Position numbers and translations under genes: made by a program
Part shown: one piece after another, positions 1-9,703 of the stretch
Numbering within the stretch: position 1 is the stretch's first letter
Layout of the letters: the number at the start of each line of letters is the position of its first letter
Notes under the pieces: generated by a model
What the model saw: the letters and a program-made list of their open reading frames with translations, nothing else
Database searches by the model: none
Told to the model about the DNA's origin: nothing
Assembly: GCA_046330225.1 (NCBI GenBank)
Contig: JAXLTD010000005.1
Location: forward strand, 124,001-188,000
Length of the DNA stretch: 64,000 nt
Direction of reading: 5' to 3'
Source of the DNA: CANJIV01 sp046330225
GTDB lineage: Bacteria; Actinomycetota; Thermoleophilia; Solirubrobacterales; Solirubrobacteraceae

Positions 1-718
1 CGAGCCGGCAGATGAGCGGCACGAGTGCCGCGTTGTGGCGGACCGGCGCGATCTGGCGGGCGAGGTCGAGGACGGCGGCGGCCCGGCTGGGCACCCAGTC
101 GGCATTGAAGAGCACGGCGTAGTTGCCCGGGCCGCCGGGCATGCAGTACGTGTTGCCGCGCTGCACGGCCGGCCAGCACGCGCCGGCGGTGCTGCTCAGC
201 GGGCTCACGGTGCGGGCGGCCGGGATCGGCACGCCGGGCTGCAGCACCGACAGGGCGAGGTTGTCGAAGAGGTCCTGGTTGCTCTGGAAGTCGCGGACCT
301 GCTTGACCGGCTCGTTGAGGGTGACCGTCGTGATCGCGTTGCGCGCCGGGGTGAACACCGGGCCGGCGGCCCGCCACACGCAGCACAGGAGCTGCTGGCC
401 GGGCGGCTTGTTGCGGTCGAGCTGCGCCCGCCCGACCGCGAACTGCATGGGGCCCGTGATGGCGCCCACGCGGACGCGGGCGCGCGTGATGATGCCCAGC
501 CCCAGCGGCACGATGTCGTTCTCGGCGCTGCTGATCGTGCTGTACCAGGTGCACGAGCCGACGTAGGTGGGGACGCCGTAGGGCGGCAGCGTCGTGCAGT
601 CGACCATGCGGTCATCGGGGACGCGGCTCAGGTTCGCGCCGAACCGCGTGGCCGCGCCGGCCGGCGCGGGGGCCAGGGCCGCCAAGGCGAGCGCCGCGAT
701 GATGAGCCGGACGCGCAT
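1..718 (-). CDS. Secreted protein of unknown function, 3' end cut by window edge
   Basis: Reading the minus strand from ATG at 718 gives an uninterrupted frame of 239 codons that runs off the left edge. The first ~23 residues form a signal peptide: MRVR, then a hydrophobic Ala/Leu stretch ending in an AGA-type cleavage site. The mature part holds several cysteines (VDCTT, GSCTWY, LLCCVW, GACWP, YCMPGG), which suggests disulphide bonds outside the cell. I recognise no catalytic motif and no family. It is the last visible gene of the minus-strand glycerolipid cluster, 87 bp after the lipid kinase stop, so it may be co-transcribed. Codon use matches the neighbours. The other frames through this region are long only because of high GC. 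Confidence 0.7.
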   Translation of the reverse strand, partial: MRVRLIIAALALAALAPAPAGAATRFGANLSRVPDDRMVDCTTLPPYGVPTYVGSCTWYSTISSAENDIVPLGLGIITRARVRVGAITGPMQFAVGRAQLDRNKPPGQQLLCCVWRAAGPVFTPARNAITTVTLNEPVKQVRDFQSNQDLFDNLALSVLQPGVPIPAARTVSPLSSTAGACWPAVQRGNTYCMPGGPGNYAVLFNADWVPSRAAAVLDLARQIAPVRHNAALVPLICRL

Positions 719-805
719 AGCGCCAATGTGCCACGTTGGCGGCGCGCTGGGCAGCGCACAGCGCCGCGGCTCCCGTGCACGAAGCCCGCAGCGATCCGCG
801 GCGGA

Positions 806-1720
806 CTACGGCGCACAGAGCCGCAGCGCGCCCGGCAGCACCCGGACCGCCGCCGGCGCCGCCCCGACGTGCTCGCCGTCCACGTCGAACGGCATGGCCC
901 TGCCGTCCAGCGGGGTGATGCGAACCTCGGCCCCGCGCAGCGCGATGGTGCCGGGATGGCCGATGTGCTCGCCGCTGTAGAGGCGCCGCGAACCGGCCAG
1001 CGACGCCAGCCGCCCGGCGGTGCCGAGGATCACGTGCAGCTGCCCGTCGGCGAGGTCGGCCTGCGGGGCGACGTGCATTCCCCCGCCGAAGTAGCCGCCG
1101 TTGGCGATCACGACGGAAGCCATGGCGCCCTCCACCGCCGTGCCGTCGACCTCGACGCGGGCGTGGACCGCCGGGTACGTGAGCACGGTCCCCGCGACGG
1201 CGAGCAGGTAGGGGAGCTTGCCGCGGGGCTTGCGCCGGGCCGCGTTGACGCGCCGCACGACCTCGCCGCCCACGCCGCAGTCGGCGACGTTGACGAAGCA
1301 GCGGTGCGTCCCGTCCGGGAAGTCGACGCGGCCGGCGTCGATCGGGCGGCTCCCGCCGCGCGCGAGGACGGCGACGGCGCCGGCGGGATCGCTGGGGATG
1401 CCGGCGCTCTTGGCGAAATCGCCGCCGGTGCCGCTGGGCAGAACGGCGAGGACGGCGCCCTCGGGAGCCGGCCGGCCCTCCGGGCCCAGGAACCCGTTGA
1501 CGATCTCGTTGAGCGTGCCGTCGCCCCCGCAGGCGACGATCCGGCCGGCGCCGCCGGCGAGCGCCGCACGGGTCACCTCGGTGGCCTCGCCGCGGGCGCC
1601 GGTCCGGTGGACGTCGAACTCGACGCCGGCCCGGCGCAGCTCGGCCTCGAGCCCCGGCCAGGCCGCGCCGGTCCGCCCGCCGGCGCTGTGCGGGTTCACG
1701 ACGACCAGCGTCGGGGTCAC
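806..1720 (-). CDS. Diacylglycerol kinase / YegS-like lipid kinase
   Basis: The 304-residue product fits the DAGK catalytic-domain family, which uses ATP to phosphorylate diacylglycerol or related lipids at the membrane. Visible signs are the N-terminal VVVNPHSAGG, the nucleotide-binding GGDGTLNEIVNGF near residues 65-77, the PSGTGGDFAK loop near 95-105, and the C-terminal PFDVDGEH beta-sandwich motif. The start is GTG at 1720, whose codon overlaps the stop of the upstream oxidase as GTGA, so translation is probably coupled. Length is normal for the family. The cluster of this kinase with an AGPS-like oxidase and a glycerol-3-phosphate dehydrogenase resembles Rv2249c/Rv2251/Rv2252 of Mycobacterium tuberculosis, which suggests glycerolipid synthesis or recycling. 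The exact lipid substrate cannot be read from the sequence. Confidence 0.9.
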   Translation of the reverse strand: MTPTLVVVNPHSAGGRTGAAWPGLEAELRRAGVEFDVHRTGARGEATEVTRAALAGGAGRIVACGGDGTLNEIVNGFLGPEGRPAPEGAVLAVLPSGTGGDFAKSAGIPSDPAGAVAVLARGGSRPIDAGRVDFPDGTHRCFVNVADCGVGGEVVRRVNAARRKPRGKLPYLLAVAGTVLTYPAVHARVEVDGTAVEGAMASVVIANGGYFGGGMHVAPQADLADGQLHVILGTAGRLASLAGSRRLYSGEHIGHPGTIALRGAEVRITPLDGRAMPFDVDGEHVGAAPAAVRVLPGALRLCAP

Positions 1721-3321
1721 GGCAGCAGCTTGCCCGGGTTGAGGATGCCTGCCGGATCGAGCCGCGCCTTGACGGCGCGCAGGGCCTCCAGGCCCAGGGC
1801 GCCGTCCTCGGCCTCCATCCAGTCGCGGTGGTCGTGGCCGACCGCGTGGTGGTGGGTGATCGAGGCCCCGCAGCGCACGATCGCGTCGCACGCCGCGCGC
1901 TTGGCCGCCCGCCACCGGGGCAGCGGATCGTCGCCGAGCGGCGCGGCGATCGTGAAGTACAGCGCGGCGCCGCTCGGGTAGACGTGCGAGATGTGGCACC
2001 AGACCAGCGGGTTGCCGACCCCGGCGAGCGACTCCGAGATGGCGGCCTTCACCGCCTCGTAGAGCGCCGGGGCGTTGGACCAGGAGGTCACGGTCTCGAG
2101 CGTCTCGGTCAGCACGCCGGCGTCGAGGAGGGGGTCGCGGGTGTAGGGCGCGTCGAAGCGGTGCGCGAGCCACCCCTCGCCGATCGCGGTGCCCAGGGCG
2201 GTCGCGCCCGCCTCCTCCAGGATCGCCGTGGCCAGCCCCTGGCGGGCGTCGACGGCGCGCCGGGTCCCCTCGTAGCCGGTGAGCAGCAGGCAGCCCGTCA
2301 CCGGCGGCTGGGTGCCGGCCTCCTGGGACTGGCCGCCGGTGACCAGCGTCTCCAGCTCGTCCGAGAGCCGCACGACGGTCGGCTGGGCGCCCTCCTGCAC
2401 GAGCCGGCGCAGCCCCGCCTGGCCCGACGCGAAGTCCGGGAACGACCACGCCTCGTAGCGGCGCTCCTCCGGAATGCGCACGACGCGCATCGTGACCTCC
2501 GTGATCACGCCGAGCACGCCCTCGGAGCCGAGGAAGAGCTGGCGCAGGTCCGGGCCCGCGGCGTTCGCGGGGGAGCGGCCGAGGTCCAGCGTCCCCTCGG
2601 GGGTGGCGACCTTCAGGCCGACGACCATCGCGTCGAACCGGCCGTAGCCGGCCGAGGCCTGGCCCGAGGAGCGCGTCGCCGCGAACCCGCCGATCGACGC
2701 GTACTTGAAGCTCTGCGGGTAGTGGCCGAGCATCAGGCCGTGCTCGCCGAGCAGTGCCTCGGCCTCGGGGCCGCGCAGGCCGGCCTGGAGCGTCGCGGTC
2801 AGGGAGACGTCGTCGACCGCGACGAGCCGGTCCAGGCGGCGCAGGTCCAGCGAGACCAGGGCGCTGTGCCCGCCGCGCAGCGGCTCCAGGCCGCCGACGA
2901 CGCTCGTCCCGCCGCCGAACGGGACGACCGCGACGCCGTGCTCGGCGCAGGCGCGCAGCACCTCGAGCACCTCGTCGTGCGAGCCGGGCAGCACGACCGC
3001 GTCGGGGGCGCCGTCGGCCGTCCCGGCGCGCAGCCGCAGGAGGTCGGGCGTGCTGCGACCGTAGGTGTGGACGACGCGGGCCTCGCGGCCATCGAGCACG
3101 TGCTCGGCCCCGACGGCGGCAGCGAGCGCCGCGCGGGCCGGCTCGGCCAGCTCCGGCCCGGCGAGGCCGACCTCCTCCAGCGTCGCCGCGGGCGGCCCGT
3201 CGCCGTGCACGCCGAGGGCCTGCGTCACCATCGCGCGCTGGGCGTCGGTGAGCTCGGTCCGCTCGGCCGCGGTGCCCCATCCGCACCAGTGCATGTAGGG
3301 GATCCGTTCATCCAGCGACAC
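1717..3321 (-). CDS. FAD-binding oxidase, alkyldihydroxyacetonephosphate synthase (AGPS)-like
   Basis: The 534-residue flavoprotein belongs to the vanillyl-alcohol-oxidase/PCMH fold, AGPS branch. The FAD-binding segment PFGGGTSVVGG lies near residues 134-144, followed by SFKYASIGGFAATRSSGQ. A His-rich active-site stretch THHHAVGHDHRDW lies near residue 490, matching the HHHGVG-type motif of AGPS. AGPS exchanges the acyl chain of acyl-DHAP for a fatty alcohol in ether-lipid synthesis, but bacterial homologues are mostly untested. I chose GTG at 3321 because AAAGGAG sits about 5 bases before it; an ATG 33 bases upstream lacks such a site. It lies 63 bp downstream of glpD and overlaps the lipid kinase, so the three probably form one operon. 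No acyl-DHAP acyltransferase gene is visible. Confidence 0.85.
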   Translation of the reverse strand: MSLDERIPYMHWCGWGTAAERTELTDAQRAMVTQALGVHGDGPPAATLEEVGLAGPELAEPARAALAAAVGAEHVLDGREARVVHTYGRSTPDLLRLRAGTADGAPDAVVLPGSHDEVLEVLRACAEHGVAVVPFGGGTSVVGGLEPLRGGHSALVSLDLRRLDRLVAVDDVSLTATLQAGLRGPEAEALLGEHGLMLGHYPQSFKYASIGGFAATRSSGQASAGYGRFDAMVVGLKVATPEGTLDLGRSPANAAGPDLRQLFLGSEGVLGVITEVTMRVVRIPEERRYEAWSFPDFASGQAGLRRLVQEGAQPTVVRLSDELETLVTGGQSQEAGTQPPVTGCLLLTGYEGTRRAVDARQGLATAILEEAGATALGTAIGEGWLAHRFDAPYTRDPLLDAGVLTETLETVTSWSNAPALYEAVKAAISESLAGVGNPLVWCHISHVYPSGAALYFTIAAPLGDDPLPRWRAAKRAACDAIVRCGASITHHHAVGHDHRDWMEAEDGALGLEALRAVKARLDPAGILNPGKLLP

Positions 3322-3384
3322 AGGCGCTCCTTTGCGTTGGCCGGCCGGCGGCACCGGCGCCGCGGCGGTTGGGGGTGACGGCGT

Positions 3385-4934
<1,550 letters not shown>

Positions 4935-4935
<1 letters not shown>

Positions 4936-5045
4936 CACGCGGCGGGCGGGCGCAGCCCGGCCCGCGGGTCCGTCAGGGCGCGGGCCGCTTCCGTGCGGGG
5001 CCGCCCGGCGCGGGGGCCGGCGGCGCGGGACTCCGTCTCTGGCAT
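4935..5045 (-). CDS. Possible 36-residue leader peptide upstream of glpD
   Basis: A short frame starts at ATG 5045 and its TGA shares one base with the glpD ATG (TGATG), an arrangement that allows translational coupling. The peptide is rich in Arg, Ala and Pro, has no recognisable motif, and could be chance in such GC-rich DNA. A TTGACA hexamer lies just upstream on the same strand at 5081-5076, but I see no convincing -10 at 16-18 bases, so the promoter is unproven. Its absence of homology evidence keeps confidence low. Confidence 0.25.
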
Positions 5046-5101
5046 CTGCGTAGCTCTGTCACGCCCGCGCGCCGGTGTCAAGTTCGGCCGCGGGCGGCGG
5101 G

Positions 5102-6193
5102 TCAGCCGGCAGGCGCGAGGCCGAGCGTGCGGACGATCTGGGCGTGGGGAAGGCCGCCGAAGTAGGCGCGCTCGACGATGCCGCGCCGGGCGGCGGGCAG
5201 GGCCGCGAACGCGGTCCAGATCGGGTGGCCGGCGGCCCGCGGCTGGTTCCGCCACTGGAGGCGCTCGGCGGCCCGGGCGAGGCGCCCGGAGGCCAGAACC
5301 GAGTCCGACACGGCCCAGCCGGCGAAGGCGAGGCCGCCGACGTTGCCGGTGGCGGTGAGCAGGACGCCGGCAGCGGCCGCCGCGGCCAGGCCGCTGGGGC
5401 CGACGATCACGACGCTGGCGGCGGCGCCAAGGCTGGGCCCGATCGGAAGCTGGCCGAGCGCGACGAGCGCGATGAGGAGCGCGATCGAGTCGAGCACGGA
5501 CGCATCGACGCCGGCGGCGCGCAGGAGCATCCAGTTGCGCGCCACCTGGGCGAGCACGGCGACGAGGATGAAGGCGATGAGCCGGTTGCGCCCGCGCAGG
5601 GACTGCGTCACGGCCAGGCCCTGCGCGAGCCAGCGGCCCTTGGCGGCGGCCACGCGGCGCAGCCCGGCGCTCAGCGCGACGATGACGGCGATGCACAGGA
5701 GCGGCACCCACCACGGGAGGCCGAGCGGGACGACGAGCGTGAACGAGGCCAGCGCCGCGAGCGTCGCCTCGACGGCCAGGATCGGCAGCTCGGCGGCGGC
5801 GAGGGCCGGAACGTGCGGGCTCTCGCGCGGAGCGGAGCGCCGCAGGGCCGCGATGCGCGCGGCGACGCCGAGCTCGGCGTTCACGAAGCTGCCGAGGCTG
5901 CCGATCCCCGACGCCCGGTAGAGCCGGCGCCGGCCCACGGTCCCGCCGGCAGCGTGCACGCTGAGCGCCCAGGCCTCGGTCCGGCACAGCAGCGCGAGGA
6001 GCTGGAGCAGGACGGCGGCGGCGACCACGAGCGCCGGCGCCCCGCTGATGGCGGCGCTGATGTCCGGCCAGCGGCTGGCGAGCGCGGCGGCGAAGGCCGC
6101 CGTGGCGGCGAGCGCGCCGGCAATCGCGAGCGGCGTGCGCCGGCGCCGCAGAACGCGCCGCATCGAGGTGACGGCGCTGCCGGCGGCGCTCAC
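5102..6193 (-). CDS. Flippase-like (UPF0104/AglD-type) membrane protein with sigma-region-4-like tail
   Basis: The 363-residue product has about eight or nine hydrophobic segments and the layout of the lysylphosphatidylglycerol synthase transmembrane / UPF0104 family, which includes putative lipid flippases. Examples are LVVAAAVLLQLLALL near residue 55, the FVNAELGVAARI loop, and a Gly/Ala-rich segment LGQLPIGPSLGAAASVVIVG in the later half. The last ~35 residues are soluble and differ in character: ALPAARRGIVERAYFGGL then HAQIVRTLGL, closely resembling the start of sigma-70 region 4 (ALPxxxRxxxxLxYFxGLxxxEIAxxLG). The frame stops just where the recognition helix would begin. The GTG start at 6193 overlaps the TGA of the upstream regulator (GTGA), so the pair is probably co-translated. 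The membrane-family call is moderately sure; the substrate is unknown. Confidence 0.7.
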   Translation of the reverse strand: MSAAGSAVTSMRRVLRRRRTPLAIAGALAATAAFAAALASRWPDISAAISGAPALVVAAAVLLQLLALLCRTEAWALSVHAAGGTVGRRRLYRASGIGSLGSFVNAELGVAARIAALRRSAPRESPHVPALAAAELPILAVEATLAALASFTLVVPLGLPWWVPLLCIAVIVALSAGLRRVAAAKGRWLAQGLAVTQSLRGRNRLIAFILVAVLAQVARNWMLLRAAGVDASVLDSIALLIALVALGQLPIGPSLGAAASVVIVGPSGLAAAAAAGVLLTATGNVGGLAFAGWAVSDSVLASGRLARAAERLQWRNQPRAAGHPIWTAFAALPAARRGIVERAYFGGLPHAQIVRTLGLAPAG

Positions 6194-6537
6194 GGCGCGA
6201 GCCTCGGGTCGTCGGCGCCGCGCAGGGCGGCGAGCAGGGCGCCGACGCTGACGGCCCCGGCCACGGGGTCGGCGAGGACGCGGTCGGTGTGGACCGAGTA
6301 GTGGTTGCGCCGGCCGAGGCGCTCGCGCGAGATGTAGCCGGCGGCGGCGAGCTCGGCGACGATCCGATGGGCGGCGCGCTCGGTGATCCCGACGGCGTCG
6401 CCGATCGCGCGGAGCGTCAGGCTCGGGTCGCTGGCGATGGCCAGGAGCACGCGCGCGTGGTTCGTGAGGAAGCTCCAGGCGGGAGGGGCGTGCGAGTCCC
6501 CTCCTTCCTGTTTGGCCTTTCTAGACACAGACATCAT
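6190..6537 (-). CDS. MarR-like winged-helix transcriptional regulator
   Basis: This 115-residue protein is a small DNA-binding regulator of a type common in actinobacteria. A helix-turn-helix covers LRAIGDAVGITERAAHRIV (near residues 43-61), followed by a wing ending in RERLGRRNHYSVH. No ligand or metal-binding motif is evident. Translation can start at either of two tandem ATG codons (6537 or 6534). It overlaps the downstream membrane protein by four bases, so it likely controls that gene or itself. A near-palindrome covers its start codons (6530-6543), consistent with autoregulation, but this is inference. Confidence 0.85.
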   Translation of the reverse strand: MMSVSRKAKQEGGDSHAPPAWSFLTNHARVLLAIASDPSLTLRAIGDAVGITERAAHRIVAELAAAGYISRERLGRRNHYSVHTDRVLADPVAGAVSVGALLAALRGADDPRLAP

Positions 6538-6543
6538 GATATC
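6530..6543. promoter_or_regulatory. Near-palindrome over regulator start codons
   Basis: GACATCATGATATC is a 14-base palindrome with one mismatched pair centred on ATCATGAT. It overlaps the tandem ATG start codons of the MarR-like regulator and stands out as A/T-rich in GC-rich surroundings. It could be an autoregulatory operator. The coding constraint of two ATG codons explains part of the symmetry, so confidence is modest. Confidence 0.3.
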
Positions 6544-6584
6544 GCCTTCCGCAACGACCGGCGCGCGGCAGGACCGTGGGAGGC

Positions 6585-6698
6585 ATGCACGGCGGCGGCG
6601 TCTGCCGGTCCGTGCGCCAGGTGCTGCGGGACTCCACCGGCCCCTACACCCGCCGGGTCGCCCGGATCACCGGCGGGGCGCTCTTCCCGGCCCCGTAG
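6585..6698 (+). CDS. Possible 37-residue small protein
   Basis: A short plus-strand frame starts at ATG 6585 with GGGAGG directly in front, closer than ideal, and ends at TAG 6696-6698. The product is basic and contains YTRRVARITGGALFP. I recognise no family. It lies between the divergent MarR-like regulator and the transglutaminase-like gene, so it could be a real small gene or chance. Confidence 0.3.
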   Translation: MHGGGVCRSVRQVLRDSTGPYTRRVARITGGALFPAP

Positions 6699-6769
6699 CA
6701 GCGCCGCGCGGCCGCTCAGCCGACCCAGGCCGCGTTCGGCGAGGCCGAGCCCGTATCGTCCGAGGCGCC

Positions 6770-7441
6770 ATGCCCGCGCAGCCGGCACCCCAGCCGCTCG
6801 AGGCCGCCGAACCGCCGACGCCCGACGACCTCCGCCCGACGGCCTTCCTCGACCGCGACAGCGACGCCGTCCGGCGCCTCGCCGGCGAGGCCGCTGCCGG
6901 CGCCGCGGACGAGCACGAGGTCGCGCGGCGGCTCTTCGCCGCCATCCGCGACGGCGTGCGCTACGACCCCTACCGCATCCCGGCCGATCCGGACGACTAC
7001 CGGGCCAGCGCCGTGCTCGAGGCCGGGAGCGGCTACTGCGTCCAGAAGGCCGTCGCGCTGACGGCAGCCGCGCGAGCGGCCGGGATCCCCTCACGCCTCG
7101 GGTTCGCCGACGTGAAGAACCACCTGCAATCCGACCGCCTGCGCGAGCGCATGGGGACCGACCTCTTCGTCTACCACGGCTACAGCACGCTCTACATCGG
7201 CGGCCGCTGGACGAAGGCCAGCCCCACGTTCAACGCGGGTCTGTGCGCCTTCTTCGGGGTGCCGCCGCTGGAGTTCGACGGCACCCGCGACGCGCTGCTG
7301 CATGCGTTCACCGGCAGCGGCACCCGCCACATGGAGTACGTGCGCGACCGCGGCGTCTACGCCGACCTGCCGCTCGACACCATCCTCGCCGCCTACCGGA
7401 CGGCGTATCCGGGCATCGAGCAGGGCGAGGCCATCACCTAG
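6770..7441 (+). CDS. Transglutaminase-like cysteine-peptidase-fold protein
   Basis: The 223-residue cytoplasmic product carries the transglutaminase-like core. The catalytic Cys is in GSGYCVQKAVALTAAARA (near residue 87), followed by the typical GIPSRLGFADV strand. The His is in FVYHGYSTLYIGGRW, and the third position lies in KASPTFN, where many relatives have an Asp-bearing DPTFN; here it is Ser. Bacterial members cleave peptides or act on amide bonds, and the role here is unknown. The start ATG at 6770 has no strong ribosome site. The gene ends in a shared CTAG with the convergent SDR gene, so the two stop codons overlap on opposite strands. Confidence 0.85.
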   Translation: MPAQPAPQPLEAAEPPTPDDLRPTAFLDRDSDAVRRLAGEAAAGAADEHEVARRLFAAIRDGVRYDPYRIPADPDDYRASAVLEAGSGYCVQKAVALTAAARAAGIPSRLGFADVKNHLQSDRLRERMGTDLFVYHGYSTLYIGGRWTKASPTFNAGLCAFFGVPPLEFDGTRDALLHAFTGSGTRHMEYVRDRGVYADLPLDTILAAYRTAYPGIEQGEAIT

Positions 7442-8505
7442 CCGCCGAACCGGATCGCCGCCTGGTCGTTCTCGCCCAGGATCGTCGCCGCGGTGAGCTG
7501 GTTGGTCCCCATCGTCGCGTAGGGCTCGGCCGCCGAGCCAGCCGCGGCGTTCGCCGGCGGGCGGCGCGTGCTGAGCAGCTGCCAGTAGGCCGTGCCGGCC
7601 AGCGACGACGGCAGGCCGGCCCGGAACGCCGTTCGCAGGAGGCTGACCTGCTGGGCGAGCGCCGAGCCGCGCGGCGCCGGCTCGGTCAGGATGAAGTTGT
7701 CGGGGAACCGGGTGTTGACGACGTACGGGCTGAGCGTCGTCACGCCGATGTGGCTGCCCGTGCGCTCGAGCGTCGCGCGCCAGGCGTTCGCCGACGCCAG
7801 CAGCGCGCGCTTCATCGCGGTGTAGGCGTGCAGGTACGTGAGCGCGCCGGTCGAGACCGTGTAGGCGACGATCGACGTCGTGAAGCAGACGCGCGCGTAC
7901 CCGCTCGGCGGGAGGAGCGGGAGCAGCGCCCTGGTCACGAGCAGGTGCCCGGCGTAGTCCGTCCGGAACCCGAGATCGAGCCGCTCGAAGTAGCGGCGCT
8001 CCCCGCCGGCAGGCGGCAGGACGGTGCCGACGATCCCGCGCCCGGCGTTGTTGATGAGGATGTCCACATGGCCCTTCGGGCCGAGGCGGCGCTTGACTTT
8101 GCCGGCGAAGGCGCTGATCGACTTCGGGTCGGCGACGTCGAGATCCAGGAGCGGGAACGCCGGCCGGCGCCGCACGCTTGCCGCATCGCGCGAGGTGCCG
8201 ATCACGCGGACGCCGCGCGCGGCCAGCGCCTTGCCGGCCTCCAGGCCGATGCCGGTGGAGGCGCCCGTGATCACCGCGACCTTGCCGTGGAGGTCGATCT
8301 CGGGCGTGAAGCCGGGCAGCGGATAGAACTGCGGGTGCAGCGCGAGGCCCGGATCGGCTGCAGCCGGGCCCGGGGCCAGGCCGCCGAGGAGCGCGCTGGA
8401 CGCGAGCGCGCCCGCACCGAGTGCTGCCTGGCGCTCGAGGAGGCCGCGACGGGTGTACCGGCCAGGCTCCGAATCCCTGCCGGGCTCGGGAGCCGCGCCG
8501 GTCAT
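7438..8505 (-). CDS. Tat-exported short-chain dehydrogenase/reductase
   Basis: The 355-residue product starts with a twin-arginine signal: TRRGLLERQ, then an Ala/Leu/Gly hydrophobic run ending in PAAADPG (residues ~17-50). It continues as a classical SDR: cofactor loop TGASTGIG near residue 79, NNAGRG near 145, and an active-site YTAMK preceded by a Ser-containing strand FTTSIVAY. A Tat signal implies that the folded enzyme is exported, perhaps already carrying NAD(P), which is unusual for this family. The ATG overlaps the stop of the upstream CAP-domain gene as TGATG, so both are translated together. The substrate is unknown; the late region is rich in hydrophobic residues typical of SDRs acting on lipophilic molecules. 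Confidence 0.85.
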   Translation of the reverse strand: MTGAAPEPGRDSEPGRYTRRGLLERQAALGAGALASSALLGGLAPGPAAADPGLALHPQFYPLPGFTPEIDLHGKVAVITGASTGIGLEAGKALAARGVRVIGTSRDAASVRRRPAFPLLDLDVADPKSISAFAGKVKRRLGPKGHVDILINNAGRGIVGTVLPPAGGERRYFERLDLGFRTDYAGHLLVTRALLPLLPPSGYARVCFTTSIVAYTVSTGALTYLHAYTAMKRALLASANAWRATLERTGSHIGVTTLSPYVVNTRFPDNFILTEPAPRGSALAQQVSLLRTAFRAGLPSSLAGTAYWQLLSTRRPPANAAAGSAAEPYATMGTNQLTAATILGENDQAAIRFGG

Positions 8506-9647
8506 CAGCGCCCGCGCCAGGATCGGGAGACCGAGAACCGCTGCGCCCGATACCGGGCGCTGGCGGTCTCGAACGCCGGCACCGTGCCCGACACTGTCAG
8601 CCGGAACGTCTTCCCCCGCCCGGAGGCCGGGGTGGTCACCGTGACCGCGGCGCCCCGGCCGAGGGTGATCCGGCGGGTGCGCCGGACGGTTCCCGCCGGC
8701 CCCCGCAGGACGATCCTGACCGCGATCCGCCGCCCCGCGGCCCCGGCCGGCGTGACGATCCGCAGGGTGGCCCGGCGGCCGGCGGTCGCGAAGCCCGATC
8801 GGATCCGGGGCACGCGCACCGGCTTGGCGGCGCCCGCCGTGCGGAACCGCACCGTCTGCACGTGGCTCGCGCCGCCGCCCGCGCTCCACGTCGCCGCAAG
8901 CACGTAGTCGCTCGCCGCCGCCAGGGGGGAGGCGGGGATGACGATGCCGCCGGGAGGCAGGTAGCCGTCCGCCCGGCCGCCGCTGACGCTGGGCAGGAAC
9001 CGCACGGGGACCGCGGCGCCGCCGGGCCCGCGCAGCGTGGCGCCGGCCAGCTTGGGGCGCTCCGGCCCGAACGTGAAGAGGTAGACGTGCGGCCCGGTGG
9101 GGTTCTTCAGCCCGAGCAGCTCGGCCGGGGTGAACGGGAACTCGGCCGTGACCTGGCGGGCGGGCCACCCGGACGCCCCGGGGCCAGGGTAGGAGAAGTA
9201 CTGGGTCGCGGCCGGCACCGGCCGCTGGTAGCCGGGCCAGGTGTAGACGCACCCGCCGGTCTGGGAGAAGCCGGTGACCGAGAGGGCTGGCGCGAGCAGC
9301 TGCATGAGGTGGATCGGCGCGTCCTCGAACGGGTTGCGCGCGGCGCTCGGCCAGCCGCCGGTCGTCAGCACCGAGCTGCGGCCGGCCTCGGCGCCGCCCG
9401 CGGTGTAGCCGGGCTTGGCTGGGTCCTCGTCGTGGCCGAAGTACGAGTTCAGCGACATGTACCGCTCATGCAGGTCGCAGTTGGCCGACCACTGCGGGTT
9501 CTCGGTCAGCCCCGCCGGCAGCCCGTTGGCGGCGCGCTGGGCGTTCAGGGCGTCGAGCACCGGCGGCCGGGCCGCGCCGGCCGGCGCCGCGAGCAGCAGC
9601 GCTCCGGCGGCGGCGACGGCGATGGCTCGGGCAGCGCGGGCGCGCAC
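8505..9647 (-). CDS. Secreted CAP/SCP-domain protein with basic beta-sandwich tail
   Basis: The 380-residue product has an N-terminal signal peptide (Ala-rich, cleavage near PAGAARP). A CAP-like region follows: LDALNAQRAANGLP, an HERYMSLNSYFGHDED segment with the His residues usual in this fold, then GGAEAG. The remaining ~200 residues are beta-rich, with many TV/RV alternations, and end in a strongly basic tail (SVSRSWRGR). Such tails are common on secreted proteins of this type of actinobacterium. CAP proteins act outside cells, sometimes as sterol/lipid binders or proteases; which applies cannot be told. GTG at 9647 is the start because it opens the signal peptide. It is coupled to the Tat-exported SDR. 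Confidence 0.75.
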   Translation of the reverse strand: MRARAARAIAVAAAGALLLAAPAGAARPPVLDALNAQRAANGLPAGLTENPQWSANCDLHERYMSLNSYFGHDEDPAKPGYTAGGAEAGRSSVLTTGGWPSAARNPFEDAPIHLMQLLAPALSVTGFSQTGGCVYTWPGYQRPVPAATQYFSYPGPGASGWPARQVTAEFPFTPAELLGLKNPTGPHVYLFTFGPERPKLAGATLRGPGGAAVPVRFLPSVSGGRADGYLPPGGIVIPASPLAAASDYVLAATWSAGGGASHVQTVRFRTAGAAKPVRVPRIRSGFATAGRRATLRIVTPAGAAGRRIAVRIVLRGPAGTVRRTRRITLGRGAAVTVTTPASGRGKTFRLTVSGTVPAFETASARYRAQRFSVSRSWRGR

Positions 9648-9703
9648 GGCTGCGAGCCTACCGGTGGGACCGCGCAGGCTCTGCCCCTGCCGGCGGCCGG
9701 GCC

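Noticed and set aside
35..1981. Long plus-strand frame of 648 codons
   Set aside because: It runs antisense to the secreted-protein, lipid kinase and oxidase genes, which show clear family motifs. Its product is a low-complexity Arg/Gly/Ala composition typical of GC-rich shadow frames.
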